NCBI GenBank assembly: GCA_022447275.1
Contig: JAKVBK010000020.1
Span: forward strand, 1 to 57,663
Direction of reading: 5' to 3'
From: Oceanicola sp.
GTDB lineage: Bacteria > Pseudomonadota > Alphaproteobacteria > Rhodobacterales > Rhodobacteraceae
DNA length: 57,663 nt
Part shown: in pieces, positions 18,542 to 27,762 of the stretch
Position numbering within the stretch: the stretch's first letter is position 1
Layout of the letters: each line of letters opens with the position of its first letter
The notes under the pieces: generated by a model
Database searches by the model: none
What the model was told of the DNA's origin: nothing
Seen by the model: only the letters and a program-made list of their open reading frames with translations
Translations under genes and position numbers: made by a program

Positions 18542-20355
18542 TCGACTGTTACGGATTTCGCAAGGTTTCGGGGCTGGTCAACATCGGTGCCCTTTGCCAC
18601 TGCTCCGTGGTATGCCAGTAGCTGGGCCGGCAATGCATAGAGGATCGGCGCCAGCTCGTCGGCAATCGCTGGCATAGTGAGCGTGTGCCAGCATCCTTCT
18701 CCTGCCTCCGTAAGGCCCTGAGTGTCTGAGATCAGCACCACCTTACCGTCGCGGGCCATGACTTCCTGCATATTGGAAACGGTCTTGTCGAACAGAGCGT
18801 CTCGAGGAGCCATGACAACCACCGGAACCGCGTCGTCGACCAAGGCAATTGGCCCGTGTTTGAGTTCACCTGATGGATATCCTTCGGCATGTATATAGCT
18901 GATTTCCTTTAGCTTTAATGCGCCCTCAAGCGCCAGCGGGTACATTGCCCCACGCCCAAGAAAAAGCACATCGCGCGCCGTGGAAATCTTGCGTGCGGCC
19001 TCCGCCATGTCAGCAGCGGAGTCCAATGCGATCCTGAACAGGCCGGGCAAGCTGCGCAGCGCATCGCATTTTTCCTGCACGGATGCCGCATCCAAGGCAC
19101 CGCGTGCATGGGCGGCTGTCACTGCCAAAAGGTAGAGGACCATCAACTGACAGGTGAAAGCCTTGGTCGAGGCAACGCCGATCTCAGGACCTGCCAGGAT
19201 TGGCAGAACCACATCGGATTCCCGTGCGATCGAGCTTTCCGCAACGTTTACAACGGCTGCGATTGCGGCCGCCTTGCCCGCACAATAGCGCAAGGCAGCC
19301 AGCGTATCGGCTGTTTCGCCTGATTGAGATACAAACACCGCAAGCGTGCCGGGCCCAATGGGCGGTTCGCGGTATCTGAATTCGGATGCAACATCGACGT
19401 CGACGGGGATTTTTGCGATCTGCTCAAACCAGTATTTCGCCACCACGCCAGCATAGTAGGCAGTGCCACATGCCACTATCAGCACACGGTCGATGGCATT
19501 AAAGTCAATTTTATCAATAGGAAGGCTGGGCGTGTCACCGTCAAGATAGTGCGTGATCGCATTGCCCAGCACTTGGGGTTGTTCGGCGATTTCCTTGGCC
19601 ATGAAGTGGCGATGGCCGCCCTTGTCCACGGCTGTCAGATCAAGGTGCACTTGGGTGATCTCACGATCGACCGGCGCGCCCTCTGCGTCGAAAATCTGGA
19701 TCTCGGAGCGCGTCAGTTCGACCCGGTCGCCTTCCTTGAGATATGTGATCCGGTCTGTCATCGGGCCCAGCGCGATCGCATCGGAGCCGACAAAGACTTC
19801 ACCGTCACCGTGACCAACCGCAAGGGGCGATCCGCGCCGGGCGGCCACCATCAAGTCTTCTTCGCCTTCAAACAGGAAGCACAGTGCAAAAGCACCTTCC
19901 AGCCGTGCCAAAACCTGCGCCGCTGCCTCCCTTGGGGACAGGCCGGTCGTCAGAGCCTGCTCGGTCAGCATCACGATGGTTTCGGTGTCGGTCTGGGTTT
20001 CCGCAACGATACCCTGCTGCGCAAGCTCGGCGCGCAGGGGGCGGAAATTTTCGATGATGCCATTATGCACGACAGCGACCCGGCCCCGGCGGTGCGGATG
20101 TGCGTTTTCCACGGTCGGCGCGCCGTGGGTGGCCCAGCGCGTGTGCCCGATGCCCGCGCGCCCTTTGAGCGGCGCATGCACCAGAAGATCCTGAAGGTTG
20201 ATCAGTTTGCCAACGGCCCGACGGCGATCCAGCACGCCGTCATTGACGGTTGCGATGCCGGCACTGTCATAGCCGCGATACTCCAGACGCTTCAGCGCTT
20301 CGACAAGGATCGGAGCGACTTCGTGATCCCCAAGGATACCAACAATACCACACAT
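18538..20355 (-). CDS. glmS: Glutamine--fructose-6-phosphate aminotransferase (isomerizing)
   Basis: 605 aa cytosolic enzyme making glucosamine-6-phosphate, the first step to UDP-GlcNAc. The N-terminal Ntn-hydrolase glutaminase domain starts MCGIVGILG, with Cys2 as nucleophile after Met removal. Two SIS sugar-isomerase domains follow (AVFVSQSGETADTLAALR and LFLGRGAMYPLALEGALK). The C-terminus 'NLAKSVTVE' matches the canonical tail that closes the active site. The gene starts 2 bp after glmU, so the two consecutive pathway enzymes are co-expressed. I see no glmS riboswitch or GlmZ-type site, as expected since the gene is internal to the operon. Confidence 0.98.
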   Translation of the reverse strand: MCGIVGILGDHEVAPILVEALKRLEYRGYDSAGIATVNDGVLDRRRAVGKLINLQDLLVHAPLKGRAGIGHTRWATHGAPTVENAHPHRRGRVAVVHNGIIENFRPLRAELAQQGIVAETQTDTETIVMLTEQALTTGLSPREAAAQVLARLEGAFALCFLFEGEEDLMVAARRGSPLAVGHGDGEVFVGSDAIALGPMTDRITYLKEGDRVELTRSEIQIFDAEGAPVDREITQVHLDLTAVDKGGHRHFMAKEIAEQPQVLGNAITHYLDGDTPSLPIDKIDFNAIDRVLIVACGTAYYAGVVAKYWFEQIAKIPVDVDVASEFRYREPPIGPGTLAVFVSQSGETADTLAALRYCAGKAAAIAAVVNVAESSIARESDVVLPILAGPEIGVASTKAFTCQLMVLYLLAVTAAHARGALDAASVQEKCDALRSLPGLFRIALDSAADMAEAARKISTARDVLFLGRGAMYPLALEGALKLKEISYIHAEGYPSGELKHGPIALVDDAVPVVVMAPRDALFDKTVSNMQEVMARDGKVVLISDTQGLTEAGEGCWHTLTMPAIADELAPILYALPAQLLAYHGAVAKGTDVDQPRNLAKSVTVE

Positions 20356-20357
20356 GC

Positions 20358-21710
20358 TTAATCTGCCTCGTTCTGGGATGCCTTCAATGCGCGCAGCCGT
20401 GCCATCAGGCGCGTCGCCAGTCCTGGCTTGACCACCTGCTGGGCGCGCGCAACAGCCAGCGCCCCCGCGGGCACATCAGATGTGATCGTAGAGCCGGACG
20501 CCGTCATTGCCCCGTCGCCGATGGTGACAGGCGCCACCAGCATCGTGTCTGAACCGATGAAGGCGTCGGCGCCAATAGTGGTCCGGTGCTTGAACACCCC
20601 ATCGTAATTGCATGTCACTGTGCCCGCGCCGAGGTTTGCGCCAGCGCCAACATCCGCATCCCCCACGTAGGACAGGTGATTGACCTTTGCCCCCTCCGAG
20701 AGGGCGGCGTTCTTGATTTCCACGAAATTGCCAACCCGCACGCCCTCGGCCAATTCCGCGCCCGGGCGCAGCCGCGCGAAGGGGCCAACAATGGCATCAC
20801 GTGCCACGTGACAGCCCTCAAGATGCGAAAAGGCCCGGATCGTCGCGCCGGTTTCGACAGTTACCCCGGGCCCGAAGACGACATTCTGTTCGATCACCGC
20901 ATCCCGGCCCAAAATCGTGTCATGGGCAAAGTAGGTCGTGTCGGGGGCAAGCAAGGTAACCCCATCGCTGAGCGCATTGGCGCGGGCGCGGGCCTGAAAG
21001 GCCGCCTCTGCCTGCGCAAGATCGGCCCGGGAATTGACCCCAAGCGTTTCTTCCGGATCGCAGGTGACCACGGTTGCGCTGAGGCCTTTTGCAGCACCCA
21101 CCGCAACGATGTCGGTGAGGTAATATTCCCCCGCGGCGTTGTCGTCAGACACGCCATCGATCAGCGCCAGCATGGTGGCGCAATCCGCCATCATCACGCC
21201 CGAGTTTACCAGACCGATGTTCCGTTCCTCAGGGGATGCGTCTTTATATTCCACGATCCGCATCAGCTGGTCACCTTGGGTGACCAACCGCCCGTAGCGG
21301 CCGGCATCTTCCGGCTCGAACCCCAATACTACGATATCGGCGCGTGCCCGCGCGGCGGCCATCGCCTCGAGTGTTTCGGCGCTGATGAAGGGCGTGTCGC
21401 CATACAGCACAACCAGATCGCCGGTCACGCCCTCCAGCGCGGTACGCGCGACACTCACGGCATGGCCCGTGCCCAATTGCTCGGTCTGGCGGACGGTGCG
21501 CACCTCGGGGTCGATCTGCGACACGGCCGCCTCTACCTGCGCGGCCCCATGCCCTGTTACCACCACGAGCCGTTCGGGCGCCAAGGCCCGAGCACTTTGC
21601 AAGGCATGGGCCACCAAAGGCGCATGGGCGATTTCATGAAGCACCTTGGGCGTATCCGACAGCATTCGGCTGCCTTCACCCGCGGCAAGAATGACGCAAC
21701 TTGTTGGCAC
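20358..21710 (-). CDS. glmU: Bifunctional UDP-N-acetylglucosamine pyrophosphorylase / glucosamine-1-phosphate N-acetyltransferase
   Basis: 450 aa. The N-terminal uridyltransferase domain has the signature LAAGEGSRM near residue 8. The C-terminal half is a left-handed beta-helix acetyltransferase with hexapeptide repeats. Key residues include the NYDG motif and 'KHRTTIGADAFIGSDTMLVA'. It makes UDP-GlcNAc for peptidoglycan and LPS. I chose the GTG at 21710: AGGGGAAG lies directly upstream and the protein then begins VPTSCVILAAGEGS. The open frame extends 33 codons further but into the divergent promoter region. glmS follows after 2 bp. It is divergently transcribed from gph. Confidence 0.96.
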   Translation of the reverse strand: MPTSCVILAAGEGSRMLSDTPKVLHEIAHAPLVAHALQSARALAPERLVVVTGHGAAQVEAAVSQIDPEVRTVRQTEQLGTGHAVSVARTALEGVTGDLVVLYGDTPFISAETLEAMAAARARADIVVLGFEPEDAGRYGRLVTQGDQLMRIVEYKDASPEERNIGLVNSGVMMADCATMLALIDGVSDDNAAGEYYLTDIVAVGAAKGLSATVVTCDPEETLGVNSRADLAQAEAAFQARARANALSDGVTLLAPDTTYFAHDTILGRDAVIEQNVVFGPGVTVETGATIRAFSHLEGCHVARDAIVGPFARLRPGAELAEGVRVGNFVEIKNAALSEGAKVNHLSYVGDADVGAGANLGAGTVTCNYDGVFKHRTTIGADAFIGSDTMLVAPVTIGDGAMTASGSTITSDVPAGALAVARAQQVVKPGLATRLMARLRALKASQNEAD

Positions 21711-21843
21711 GTCTTCCCCTATCTCTTTGACATTCTGCTCTTGGCCGTTTCCAGCTTGTGCACCTGCTACATCAAGCGTGCGCTGGCGTGCAAGGCTGCA
21801 CCCGGTCACCTATCATTGCAGGGTGAAATAGAAAGGCGGATGC

Positions 21844-22542
21844 GTGCGAACTGTTGTTTTTGACCTCGACGGAACCTTGGCGGACACAAGCGGCGACCTG
21901 ATCGCCGCTGCAAATGCGTGTTTTCGTGACCTCGGCCACCCCGATATGCTGGACCCGGCCACCGATGCGGCAACGGCTTTGCGCGGCGGGCGGGCCATGT
22001 TGACCCTCGGGTTTGGCCGTCTGGGCATTCCTGAAGCCGACCTCGCGGCCCATGTGGACCCGCAATACCAACCTTTGCTCGTCCATTACGCCCAGGCGCT
22101 TGCAGTGCACACAACGCTCTATCCCGGCGCATTGGCCGCCGTAGAGGCGCTGCGCGGACAGGGCTTTGCCACGGTGATTTGCACCAATAAGCCCGAGGCG
22201 CTGGCCGAGGCCCTGATGCAGGAACTTGGGGTGCGCGACCGGTTTGACAGCTTGATCGGTGCCGATACGCTGCCTACGCGCAAGCCCGATGTCGCGCCTT
22301 TTCATGCTGCCATCGACAGGGCGGGCGGCCATCGGGACAGGGCCATCATGATCGGCGACACAGTGACCGATCATGACACCGCCCGGGCGGCGGGCGTGCC
22401 ATCCGTGCTGGTCAGCTTTGGGCCAGCTGGCAAGCTGCCCTTGGATGATCTGAACCCGGATGCGTTCCTCGATCACTTTGACGATCTGCCCGCCCTTGCC
22501 GAAGCCCTCTTGCCGGCTGCAGGCGCGGGGCAGGGCAGTTAA
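21844..22542 (+). CDS. gph: Phosphoglycolate phosphatase-type HAD hydrolase
   Basis: 232 aa HAD-superfamily phosphatase. Motif I is VVFDLDGTLADTSGDL with the nucleophilic Asp near residue 7. Motif II is 'VICTNKP', motif III the Lys in 'RKPDVAPF', and motif IV 'IMIGDTVTDHDTARAAG'. The cap-domain layout and length fit Gph, which removes 2-phosphoglycolate formed by DNA repair or RuBisCO oxygenation; other small phosphate esters are possible. The start is GTG with an AAAGGCGG site; the nearby ATG is out of frame. It is divergent from glmU and followed by a DegT-family aminotransferase gene after a hairpin. Confidence 0.88.
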   Translation: MRTVVFDLDGTLADTSGDLIAAANACFRDLGHPDMLDPATDAATALRGGRAMLTLGFGRLGIPEADLAAHVDPQYQPLLVHYAQALAVHTTLYPGALAAVEALRGQGFATVICTNKPEALAEALMQELGVRDRFDSLIGADTLPTRKPDVAPFHAAIDRAGGHRDRAIMIGDTVTDHDTARAAGVPSVLVSFGPAGKLPLDDLNPDAFLDHFDDLPALAEALLPAAGAGQGS

Positions 22543-22583
22543 GCCATCTGGCGCGCGCATGTTGGGGCGCGCGTTGGCTTGAC

Positions 22584-22599
22584 GCCTGCGGGCGCAGGC
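22584..22599 (+). terminator. Hairpin between gph and the DegT-family gene
   Basis: GCCTGC and GCAGGC form a 6-bp perfect stem around GGGC, about 40 bp after the gph stop. No T-run is present, so it may be a weak terminator or only structural. Confidence 0.3.
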
Positions 22600-22640
22600 A
22601 GCATCCTCGCGCGATGTTTTCACGAGGATACTAACACCCC

Positions 22641-23849
22641 ATGGCCGAGCATTTCGAAGGCAGCTTTACGCAGCAGGAACCCATTCCCGATGACGCCATC
22701 GCCGCGGCGCTCGAGGTGCTCAAATCTGGCCGTCTCCACCGCTACAACACCGCCCCGGGCGAGCTGGGCGAAACCGCGCTGCTGGAGCAGGAATTTGCTG
22801 CCATGGTCGGGGCGCAATATGCCTTGGCGGTGGCGTCTGGTGGCTATGCGCTGGCCTGTGCCTTGCGGGCTGTCGGCGTCGCGCCCGGTGATGCCGTATT
22901 GACCAATGCCTTCACCCTTGCCCCTGTGCCCGGGGCCATCGCCTCCGTGGGCGCTCGGCCGATCTTTGTGGAGGTGACCCGCGATCTGACCCTCGATCTC
23001 GAAGATCTGCTTGCCAAGGCGGGCACCGCGCGGGTTCTGATGCTGTCACACATGCGCGGCCATCTGTGTGACATGGATCGTCTGATGGAACTTTGCGGCG
23101 GCGCTGGTATCACGGTGATCGAAGACTGTGCCCACACCATGGGCGCTGCATGGAATGGCACACCGTCCGGCCGGCATGGTCATGTGGGCTGCTTTTCCAC
23201 GCAAACTTACAAACATATCAACTCAGGCGAGGGTGGGCTGCTGATCTCTGACGATCCGGAGATCATGGCGCGCGCGACGCTGCTGTCTGGCAGCTATATG
23301 CTCTATGAGCGGCACGCTGCTGCACCGCCGCCCGAGTATTTCGAGCAGCCGCGATGGGATACGCCCAATGTGTCGGGCCGGATGGACAATTTGCGCGCGG
23401 CCATTCTGCGCCCGCAACTGGCCAATTTGCCCCGGCAAGTGGCCGCATGGAATGAAAGATATCGCGCCGTCGAAAAGGGGCTGCGTGGCACCCCGGGCCT
23501 GACGGTGATCGAACGCCCGGATGCGGAATCCATTGTCGGTTCGTCGATACAGGTGCTCCTCGAAGACTGGCCCGGAGAAAAAGTCGAAGAGGTGGTCGCG
23601 CGCTGCGGTCAGCGCGGGGTGGAGCTGAAGTGGTTTGGTGCCCCAGAGCCTGTAGCGTTCACGTCGAAATACGATCAATGGCACTATGCCAAACCGAACG
23701 CCTTGCCGAATTCTGATGCCATTTTAGCAGGGGTTTTGGACATGCGCCTGCCGCTGACCTTTTCGGTGCCCGATTGCCACCTGATTGCGCGGATCATTCG
23801 CGAAGAAGTGTCGCGGGTTTTCCAATCTCCGGGCTTTGTTCAGCCCTAG
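22641..23849 (+). CDS. DegT/DnrJ/EryC1/StrS-family PLP-dependent protein
   Basis: 402 aa PLP enzyme of aspartate aminotransferase fold type I. The PLP lysine is in 'STQTYKHINSGEGGLL', in the family position. The cofactor-contacting Asp is in 'VIEDCAHTMGAAW', and 'VASGGYALACALRA' is the phosphate-binding loop region. Family members typically aminate keto-sugars for surface polysaccharides. No sugar-nucleotide genes lie around this one, so its substrate is open. The first residues 'GSFTQQEPIPDDAI' are a typical N-terminus for the group. It probably has its own promoter or reads through from gph. Confidence 0.85.
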   Translation: MAEHFEGSFTQQEPIPDDAIAAALEVLKSGRLHRYNTAPGELGETALLEQEFAAMVGAQYALAVASGGYALACALRAVGVAPGDAVLTNAFTLAPVPGAIASVGARPIFVEVTRDLTLDLEDLLAKAGTARVLMLSHMRGHLCDMDRLMELCGGAGITVIEDCAHTMGAAWNGTPSGRHGHVGCFSTQTYKHINSGEGGLLISDDPEIMARATLLSGSYMLYERHAAAPPPEYFEQPRWDTPNVSGRMDNLRAAILRPQLANLPRQVAAWNERYRAVEKGLRGTPGLTVIERPDAESIVGSSIQVLLEDWPGEKVEEVVARCGQRGVELKWFGAPEPVAFTSKYDQWHYAKPNALPNSDAILAGVLDMRLPLTFSVPDCHLIARIIREEVSRVFQSPGFVQP

Positions 23850-23916
23850 GGTCTCTGTCGCCGCATTATGACGCGGAAGGCCTCTCAGGCTGCAAAGATG
23901 TCCCATGATCCCGGCA

Positions 23917-23962
23917 TTGACCGAACAGGGCTTTGTCGCTACTTATTGAACAAGCGTTCAAT
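23917..23962 (+). promoter_or_regulatory. Promoter with palindromic operator for the ivd operon
   Basis: TTGACC (23917-23922) and TACTTA (23940-23945) at 17-bp spacing form a plausible sigma-70 promoter with a weak -10. Overlapping and following the -10 is a perfect inverted repeat, ATTGAAC-AAGC-GTTCAAT (23945-23962). It ends 2 bp before the GGGGAGGAG ribosome-binding site of ivd. The geometry is that of a repressor operator, possibly for a TetR-type regulator of branched-chain amino acid catabolism; the regulator is not in the window. Confidence 0.55.
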
Positions 23963-23980
23963 TCGGGGAGGAGACGGCGC

Positions 23981-25144
23981 ATGTTCATGGCTTCCATGGA
24001 GTTCGACCTTGGCGAAGACGTCAACGCGTTGCGCGATACGGTGCACCGTTGGGCGCAGGAGCGCATCAAGCCGATGGCAGGCTCCATCGATCGCGACAAC
24101 GCCTTCCCAGCCGCACTTTGGAAGGAAATGGGCGATCTTGGCTTGCTTGGGATCACCGTCGAAGAGGCCTATGGCGGGGCAGGCATGTCCTATCTTGCCC
24201 ACACCATTGCCGTGGAAGAAATCGCGCGCGCATCTGCCTCTGTCAGCCTGTCTTACGGGGCCCATTCAAATCTATGCGTCAATCAGATCCGACTGAACGG
24301 CACCGAGGAGCAGAAGCAGAAGTTTTTGCCCGGGCTCGTTTCGGGCGACCATGTTGGCGCGCTGGCAATGTCTGAGGCGGGGGCGGGATCGGATGTCGTG
24401 TCCATGAAGCTGCACGCCCAGAAACGCAATGACAGGTTTATCCTGAACGGAACGAAATACTGGATCACCAATGGGCCCGATGCGGATACGCTTGTCGTCT
24501 ATGCCAAGACCGATCCGGATGCAGGCTCTCGCGGGATCACGGCCTTTCTGATCGAGAAAGACATGGTCGGTTTCTCGACCTCGCCACATTTTGACAAGTT
24601 GGGCATGCGCGGCTCCAACACGGCGGAGCTTGTGTTCGAAGATGTTGAAGTGCCCTTTGACAATGTGCTTGGCGAAGAAGGGCGCGGCGTTGCGGTTCTG
24701 ATGTCTGGCCTCGATTACGAGCGGGTGGTGCTGGCGGGCATTGGCACGGGCATCATGGCTGCCTGCCTTGATGAGATCATGCCCTACATGGCGGAGCGCA
24801 AGCAGTTCGGGCAGCCGATTGGCAGCTTCCAGCTGATGCAGGGAAAAATCGCCGACATGTACACGGCGCTGAACTCGGCCCGTGCCTATGTCTATGAGGT
24901 GGCGAAGGCCTGCGATCGGGGCACCGTGACGCGCCAGGATGCGGCGGCCTGCGTGCTCTACGCGTCTGAGGAGGCGATGAAGCAGGCCCACCAGGCGGTG
25001 CAGGCCATGGGCGGTGCGGGCTTTCTATCGGACAGCCCGGTCAGCCGGATTTTCCGCGATGCCAAGCTGATGGAAATCGGGGCGGGCACCTCTGAAATTC
25101 GGCGCATGCTGATCGGCCGTGAATTGATGGAAGCCGTCGGCTAA
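23981..25144 (+). CDS. ivd: Isovaleryl-CoA dehydrogenase
   Basis: 387 aa FAD-dependent acyl-CoA dehydrogenase oxidising isovaleryl-CoA to 3-methylcrotonyl-CoA in leucine breakdown, passing electrons to ETF. It has '[17 protein letters not shown]', '[20 protein letters not shown]' and the IVD-type catalytic Glu in '[12 protein letters not shown]'. The end '[20 protein letters not shown]' is typical. The start at 23981 has GGGGAGGAG 7 bases upstream; earlier in-frame starts lie in the operator. It heads an operon that carries all later steps of leucine catabolism, which makes the isovaleryl specificity likely. Confidence 0.95.
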   Translation: MFMASMEFDLGEDVNALRDTVHRWAQERIKPMAGSIDRDNAFPAALWKEMGDLGLLGITVEEAYGGAGMSYLAHTIAVEEIARASASVSLSYGAHSNLCVNQIRLNGTEEQKQKFLPGLVSGDHVGALAMSEAGAGSDVVSMKLHAQKRNDRFILNGTKYWITNGPDADTLVVYAKTDPDAGSRGITAFLIEKDMVGFSTSPHFDKLGMRGSNTAELVFEDVEVPFDNVLGEEGRGVAVLMSGLDYERVVLAGIGTGIMAACLDEIMPYMAERKQFGQPIGSFQLMQGKIADMYTALNSARAYVYEVAKACDRGTVTRQDAAACVLYASEEAMKQAHQAVQAMGGAGFLSDSPVSRIFRDAKLMEIGAGTSEIRRMLIGRELMEAVG

Positions 25145-25239
25145 TGGGGCGCCGGGCACAGGGCTGTCATGGTGGGGCCATCCCGTGGCCCGGATGTGAC
25201 GTGTCCGCGAAGGGTGTGCCCGCCCGAGATATGCCATGA
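25144..25239 (+). CDS. Possible bridging short ORF (31 aa) between ivd and the acyl-CoA synthetase gene
   Basis: The ORF starts at an ATG overlapping the last base of the ivd TAA (TAATG) and ends in a TGA overlapping the next gene's start (ATGA). It therefore spans the whole 91-bp gap in one frame. The 31-residue product is Gly/Pro/Cys-rich with no recognisable domain. It may only serve translational coupling or may be chance. Confidence 0.25.
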   Translation: MGRRAQGCHGGAIPWPGCDVSAKGVPARDMP

Positions 25240-26774
25240 CGGTGTGGACCGAGCAAAACGGCTGGGATCTGCCACCGGCGCTCAACATGGCCCATGAGGT
25301 GTGTGACCGCTGGGCCGAGACCGAACCTGAGCGGCTGGCCATCATCGATGCCCCGACCGGGCAACAAGTCACCTTCGGTCAGTTGCGACAGATGGCAGAT
25401 GCCCTGGCCCATGCCTTGCACGCACGCGGTGTCCGACCGGGTGACAGGGTGGGCGTTCTGCGCACCCAGCACCCCTGGACAGCGGCCGGCCACATCGCTG
25501 TTTGGAAGCTCGGCGCGATTTCCATTCCGCTCTTTGTGCTGTTCGGAGAAGATGGCCTGAAAGTGCGCCTGCAAGATGCTGATGTCGCCTGTGTCATCAC
25601 CGATGCGGAAGGGGCTGGCCGGGTGCAGGCCCTGGGGTTTGACGCGATGGTGCCAGAGGCCGATCTGAGCCCCGAAGCGGTTTCGCACACCGCCCCGTTC
25701 GCCACGGCCGACACCGGCCCGGAAGACCCAGCTGTTCTGATCTACACATCCGGCACCACTGGCGCGCCCAAAGGGGCGCTGCATGGGCACCGGGTGTTGC
25801 GGGGGCATTTGCCGGGCGTCGAAATCAGCCATGATCATCTGCCACAGCCGGGGGATGTGCTCTGGACACCGGCGGATTGGGCCTGGATCGGGGGCTTGTT
25901 TGATGTGCTCATGCCCGGCCTTTGGCATGGCGTGCCAGTTGTGGCGGCGCGGTTTGACAAGTTCACGCCCGAGGCCTGCGCGGCGCTGATTGCCGCGCAC
26001 AAAGTGCGCAATGTGTTCTTTCCGCCAACGGCACTGCGGATGCTCAAGGCAGCAGATATGCATGTCCCGGGCCTGCGCTCTGTGGCGTCCGGGGGCGAGC
26101 CTTTGGGCCCCGAGATGCTGGCCTGGGGACGCAAGGCCTTTGGCTTGTCCATCAACGAATTTTACGGGCAGACGGAATGCAACATGATCGTCTCGTCATG
26201 CCATTCCGCCTTTTCGGTGGAGCCGGGCGCAATGGGGCGGCCGGTTCCGGGCCATGAGGTCACGGTGCTGAATGCCGATGCCGCGGGCGAGGGCGATATC
26301 GCGGTGCGGCGCGGCTCGGCCTCGATGATGTTGCGTTATTGGAACCGCCCCGAGGCCACGGCAAAGAAATTCGCGGGGGATTGGCTGCTGACCGGGGATC
26401 GGGGCATCAAAGAGCCCTCGGGGGCGATCCGGTTTCAGGGCCGCGAAGATGATGTGATCACCTCTGCCGGCTACCGGATTGGCCCCGCGGAGATCGAAGA
26501 TTGCCTGATCACCCATCCCGATGTGGTCAGCGCGGGCGTCATCGGCCAGCCAGATGCGGAACGCACGCAGATCGTTGTGGCCTGCGTGGTTTTGCGGGCG
26601 GGCGCAACGGGCTCAGACGCGCTGGCAGACGCCCTTGCTGCGTTGGTGAAAACACGCCTTGGGGCCCATGAGTATCCTCGCAAAGTGGTGTTCCTGCCGG
26701 AACTGCCCATGACAGTAACCGGCAAAATCCGACGTGGGGCCTTGCGCGCAATGCTGCAGGAAGAGGTGCTGTAA
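25236..26774 (+). CDS. AMP-dependent acyl-CoA synthetase
   Basis: 512 aa member of the ANL adenylating superfamily, activating a carboxylic acid to its CoA thioester through an acyl-AMP. Motifs: the phosphate loop 'IYTSGTTGAPKGALHGH', the A5-type 'NEFYGQTECNMIV', the hinge region 'TGDRGIKEPSGAIRFQGR', 'SAGYRIGPAEIEDCL' and the catalytic Lys in 'TVTGKIRRGAL'. The architecture resembles medium-chain (ACSM-like) synthetases. Its place after ivd suggests activation of isovalerate or another branched short-chain acid, but specificity cannot be read from the sequence. Its stop overlaps the next start by one base (TAATG). Confidence 0.88.
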   Translation: MTVWTEQNGWDLPPALNMAHEVCDRWAETEPERLAIIDAPTGQQVTFGQLRQMADALAHALHARGVRPGDRVGVLRTQHPWTAAGHIAVWKLGAISIPLFVLFGEDGLKVRLQDADVACVITDAEGAGRVQALGFDAMVPEADLSPEAVSHTAPFATADTGPEDPAVLIYTSGTTGAPKGALHGHRVLRGHLPGVEISHDHLPQPGDVLWTPADWAWIGGLFDVLMPGLWHGVPVVAARFDKFTPEACAALIAAHKVRNVFFPPTALRMLKAADMHVPGLRSVASGGEPLGPEMLAWGRKAFGLSINEFYGQTECNMIVSSCHSAFSVEPGAMGRPVPGHEVTVLNADAAGEGDIAVRRGSASMMLRYWNRPEATAKKFAGDWLLTGDRGIKEPSGAIRFQGREDDVITSAGYRIGPAEIEDCLITHPDVVSAGVIGQPDAERTQIVVACVVLRAGATGSDALADALAALVKTRLGAHEYPRKVVFLPELPMTVTGKIRRGALRAMLQEEVL

Positions 26775-27607
26775 TGGCCAAACTGCCATCCAAGCCAGAC
26801 AGCCTGCGCGATGCGGTGGCCGAGGCCATTGAGGCCCAGCGCAGCTTTGAAGAGGCCCGCCCCACCCGTCTGGGGCGCGGGGCCGAGCGGCTGACGGCCC
26901 CCCTCGGCTCTGTCTTTGGGTCCGTGATCCCGCCCGCCGTGGTGCGCCGTGGGGTGGCCGCTGCAGATCGGCTGGCCGGGGCCACCATGCCAAACGGGAT
27001 TTCTGGACATGACGTGACCGATATTGCCGCCTGCGAGCGGGCGGCGGTGCGGGTGCAGGGCTGGGCCGCCGGGGCCAATGCGGCCACAGGTGCGGCGTCG
27101 GGCTTTTTTGGCGCGGCAGGGCTGACCGTCGATATCCCGGCAACGATCACGCTTGCGGTGCGCAATGTGCGCGCAACGGGCGCCACCTACGGCTTTGACG
27201 GCGACAGCGCCGATGAGCGCGCATTTCGTCTCATGGTGTTGGAGGTGGCGACCTCACAGGCGGGCGAAACCCGGGATGAAAGCATCGCTGCGCTCAATCG
27301 TATGGCTGTGTGGCTGCGCAGCCCAGAGGGCCGTCTTGTGGCGGAGAAGGGGGGCGAGTGGCTGCGTGACAAGGTGATCGAGCGGATCGCCCGGCAGCTG
27401 GGTTTCAGCCTTACGGGCCGCGGTCTTGGCCGCGTGGTGCCAATCGTGGGCGGCGTCGTGGCGGCCTCTGTCAACGCCAGTTTCCAAACCGACGTCAGCC
27501 GCGCGGCCCGATATGCCTATCGCCAACGATGGCTGATGGCACGGCAGCTGCTGCCGGGGCCGGTTGCGGGGGAAGCGCCAGCGCCCGCGGAGGCGCCTGA
27601 GACATGA
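26774..27607 (+). CDS. EcsC family protein
   Basis: 277 aa. It shows the EcsC-type pattern of Gly/Ala-rich amphipathic helices: '[28 protein letters not shown]' split by a 'DIP' turn, then '[12 protein letters not shown]' and the late glycine-rich hydrophobic segment '[19 protein letters not shown]'. The biochemical role of EcsC proteins is unknown. Its start overlaps the acyl-CoA synthetase stop by one base, so it is part of the leucine operon, which is an unexpected place for it. The C-terminus is Ala/Pro/Glu-rich. Confidence 0.8.
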   Translation: MAKLPSKPDSLRDAVAEAIEAQRSFEEARPTRLGRGAERLTAPLGSVFGSVIPPAVVRRGVAAADRLAGATMPNGISGHDVTDIAACERAAVRVQGWAAGANAATGAASGFFGAAGLTVDIPATITLAVRNVRATGATYGFDGDSADERAFRLMVLEVATSQAGETRDESIAALNRMAVWLRSPEGRLVAEKGGEWLRDKVIERIARQLGFSLTGRGLGRVVPIVGGVVAASVNASFQTDVSRAARYAYRQRWLMARQLLPGPVAGEAPAPAEAPET

Positions 27608-27762
27608 GCTATGCCGCGCTGCCAACCTCACGCCGCGTCCGCGCGCTGAACATGGGGCTGTCGACCGGACTCCGGCCCCGAAAGCGCAGCGCTCGAAACG
27701 CGGACGACCCATTGCGCAATGTCCTGCCCCCTTACCGAATGGCTCTGGAGGCCAAAGAATGA
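27604..27762 (+). CDS. Possible bridging short ORF (52 aa) between the EcsC gene and mccB
   Basis: The ATG overlaps the EcsC-family stop (ATGA at 27604-27607), and the TGA overlaps the mccB start (ATGA at 27759-27762). The ORF covers the 151-bp gap without interruption. The product is Arg/Leu-rich and basic, with no recognisable family or signal peptide. The ribosome-binding site of mccB (GGAGG) lies inside it. It is either an unannotated small protein or a coupling device. Confidence 0.35.
   Translation: MSYAALPTSRRVRALNMGLSTGLRPRKRSARNADDPLRNVLPPYRMALEAKE

Noticed and set aside
19324-20361. 345-codon plus-strand ORF opposite glmS
   Set aside because: Antisense shadow of glmS with no family resemblance.
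20586-21863. Long plus-strand ORF (425 codons) opposite glmU
   Set aside because: It is the antisense shadow of a well-identified gene in GC-rich DNA. Its translation has no domain and an unnatural His/Arg/Gln/Gly bias.
23948-23959. GAAC-N4-GTTC upstream of ivd as an SOS box
   Set aside because: This is the Gram-positive LexA/DinR pattern. Alphaproteobacterial LexA uses GTTC-N7-GTTC, as seen at recA, and ivd is not an SOS gene. It is better read as part of a longer dyad operator.
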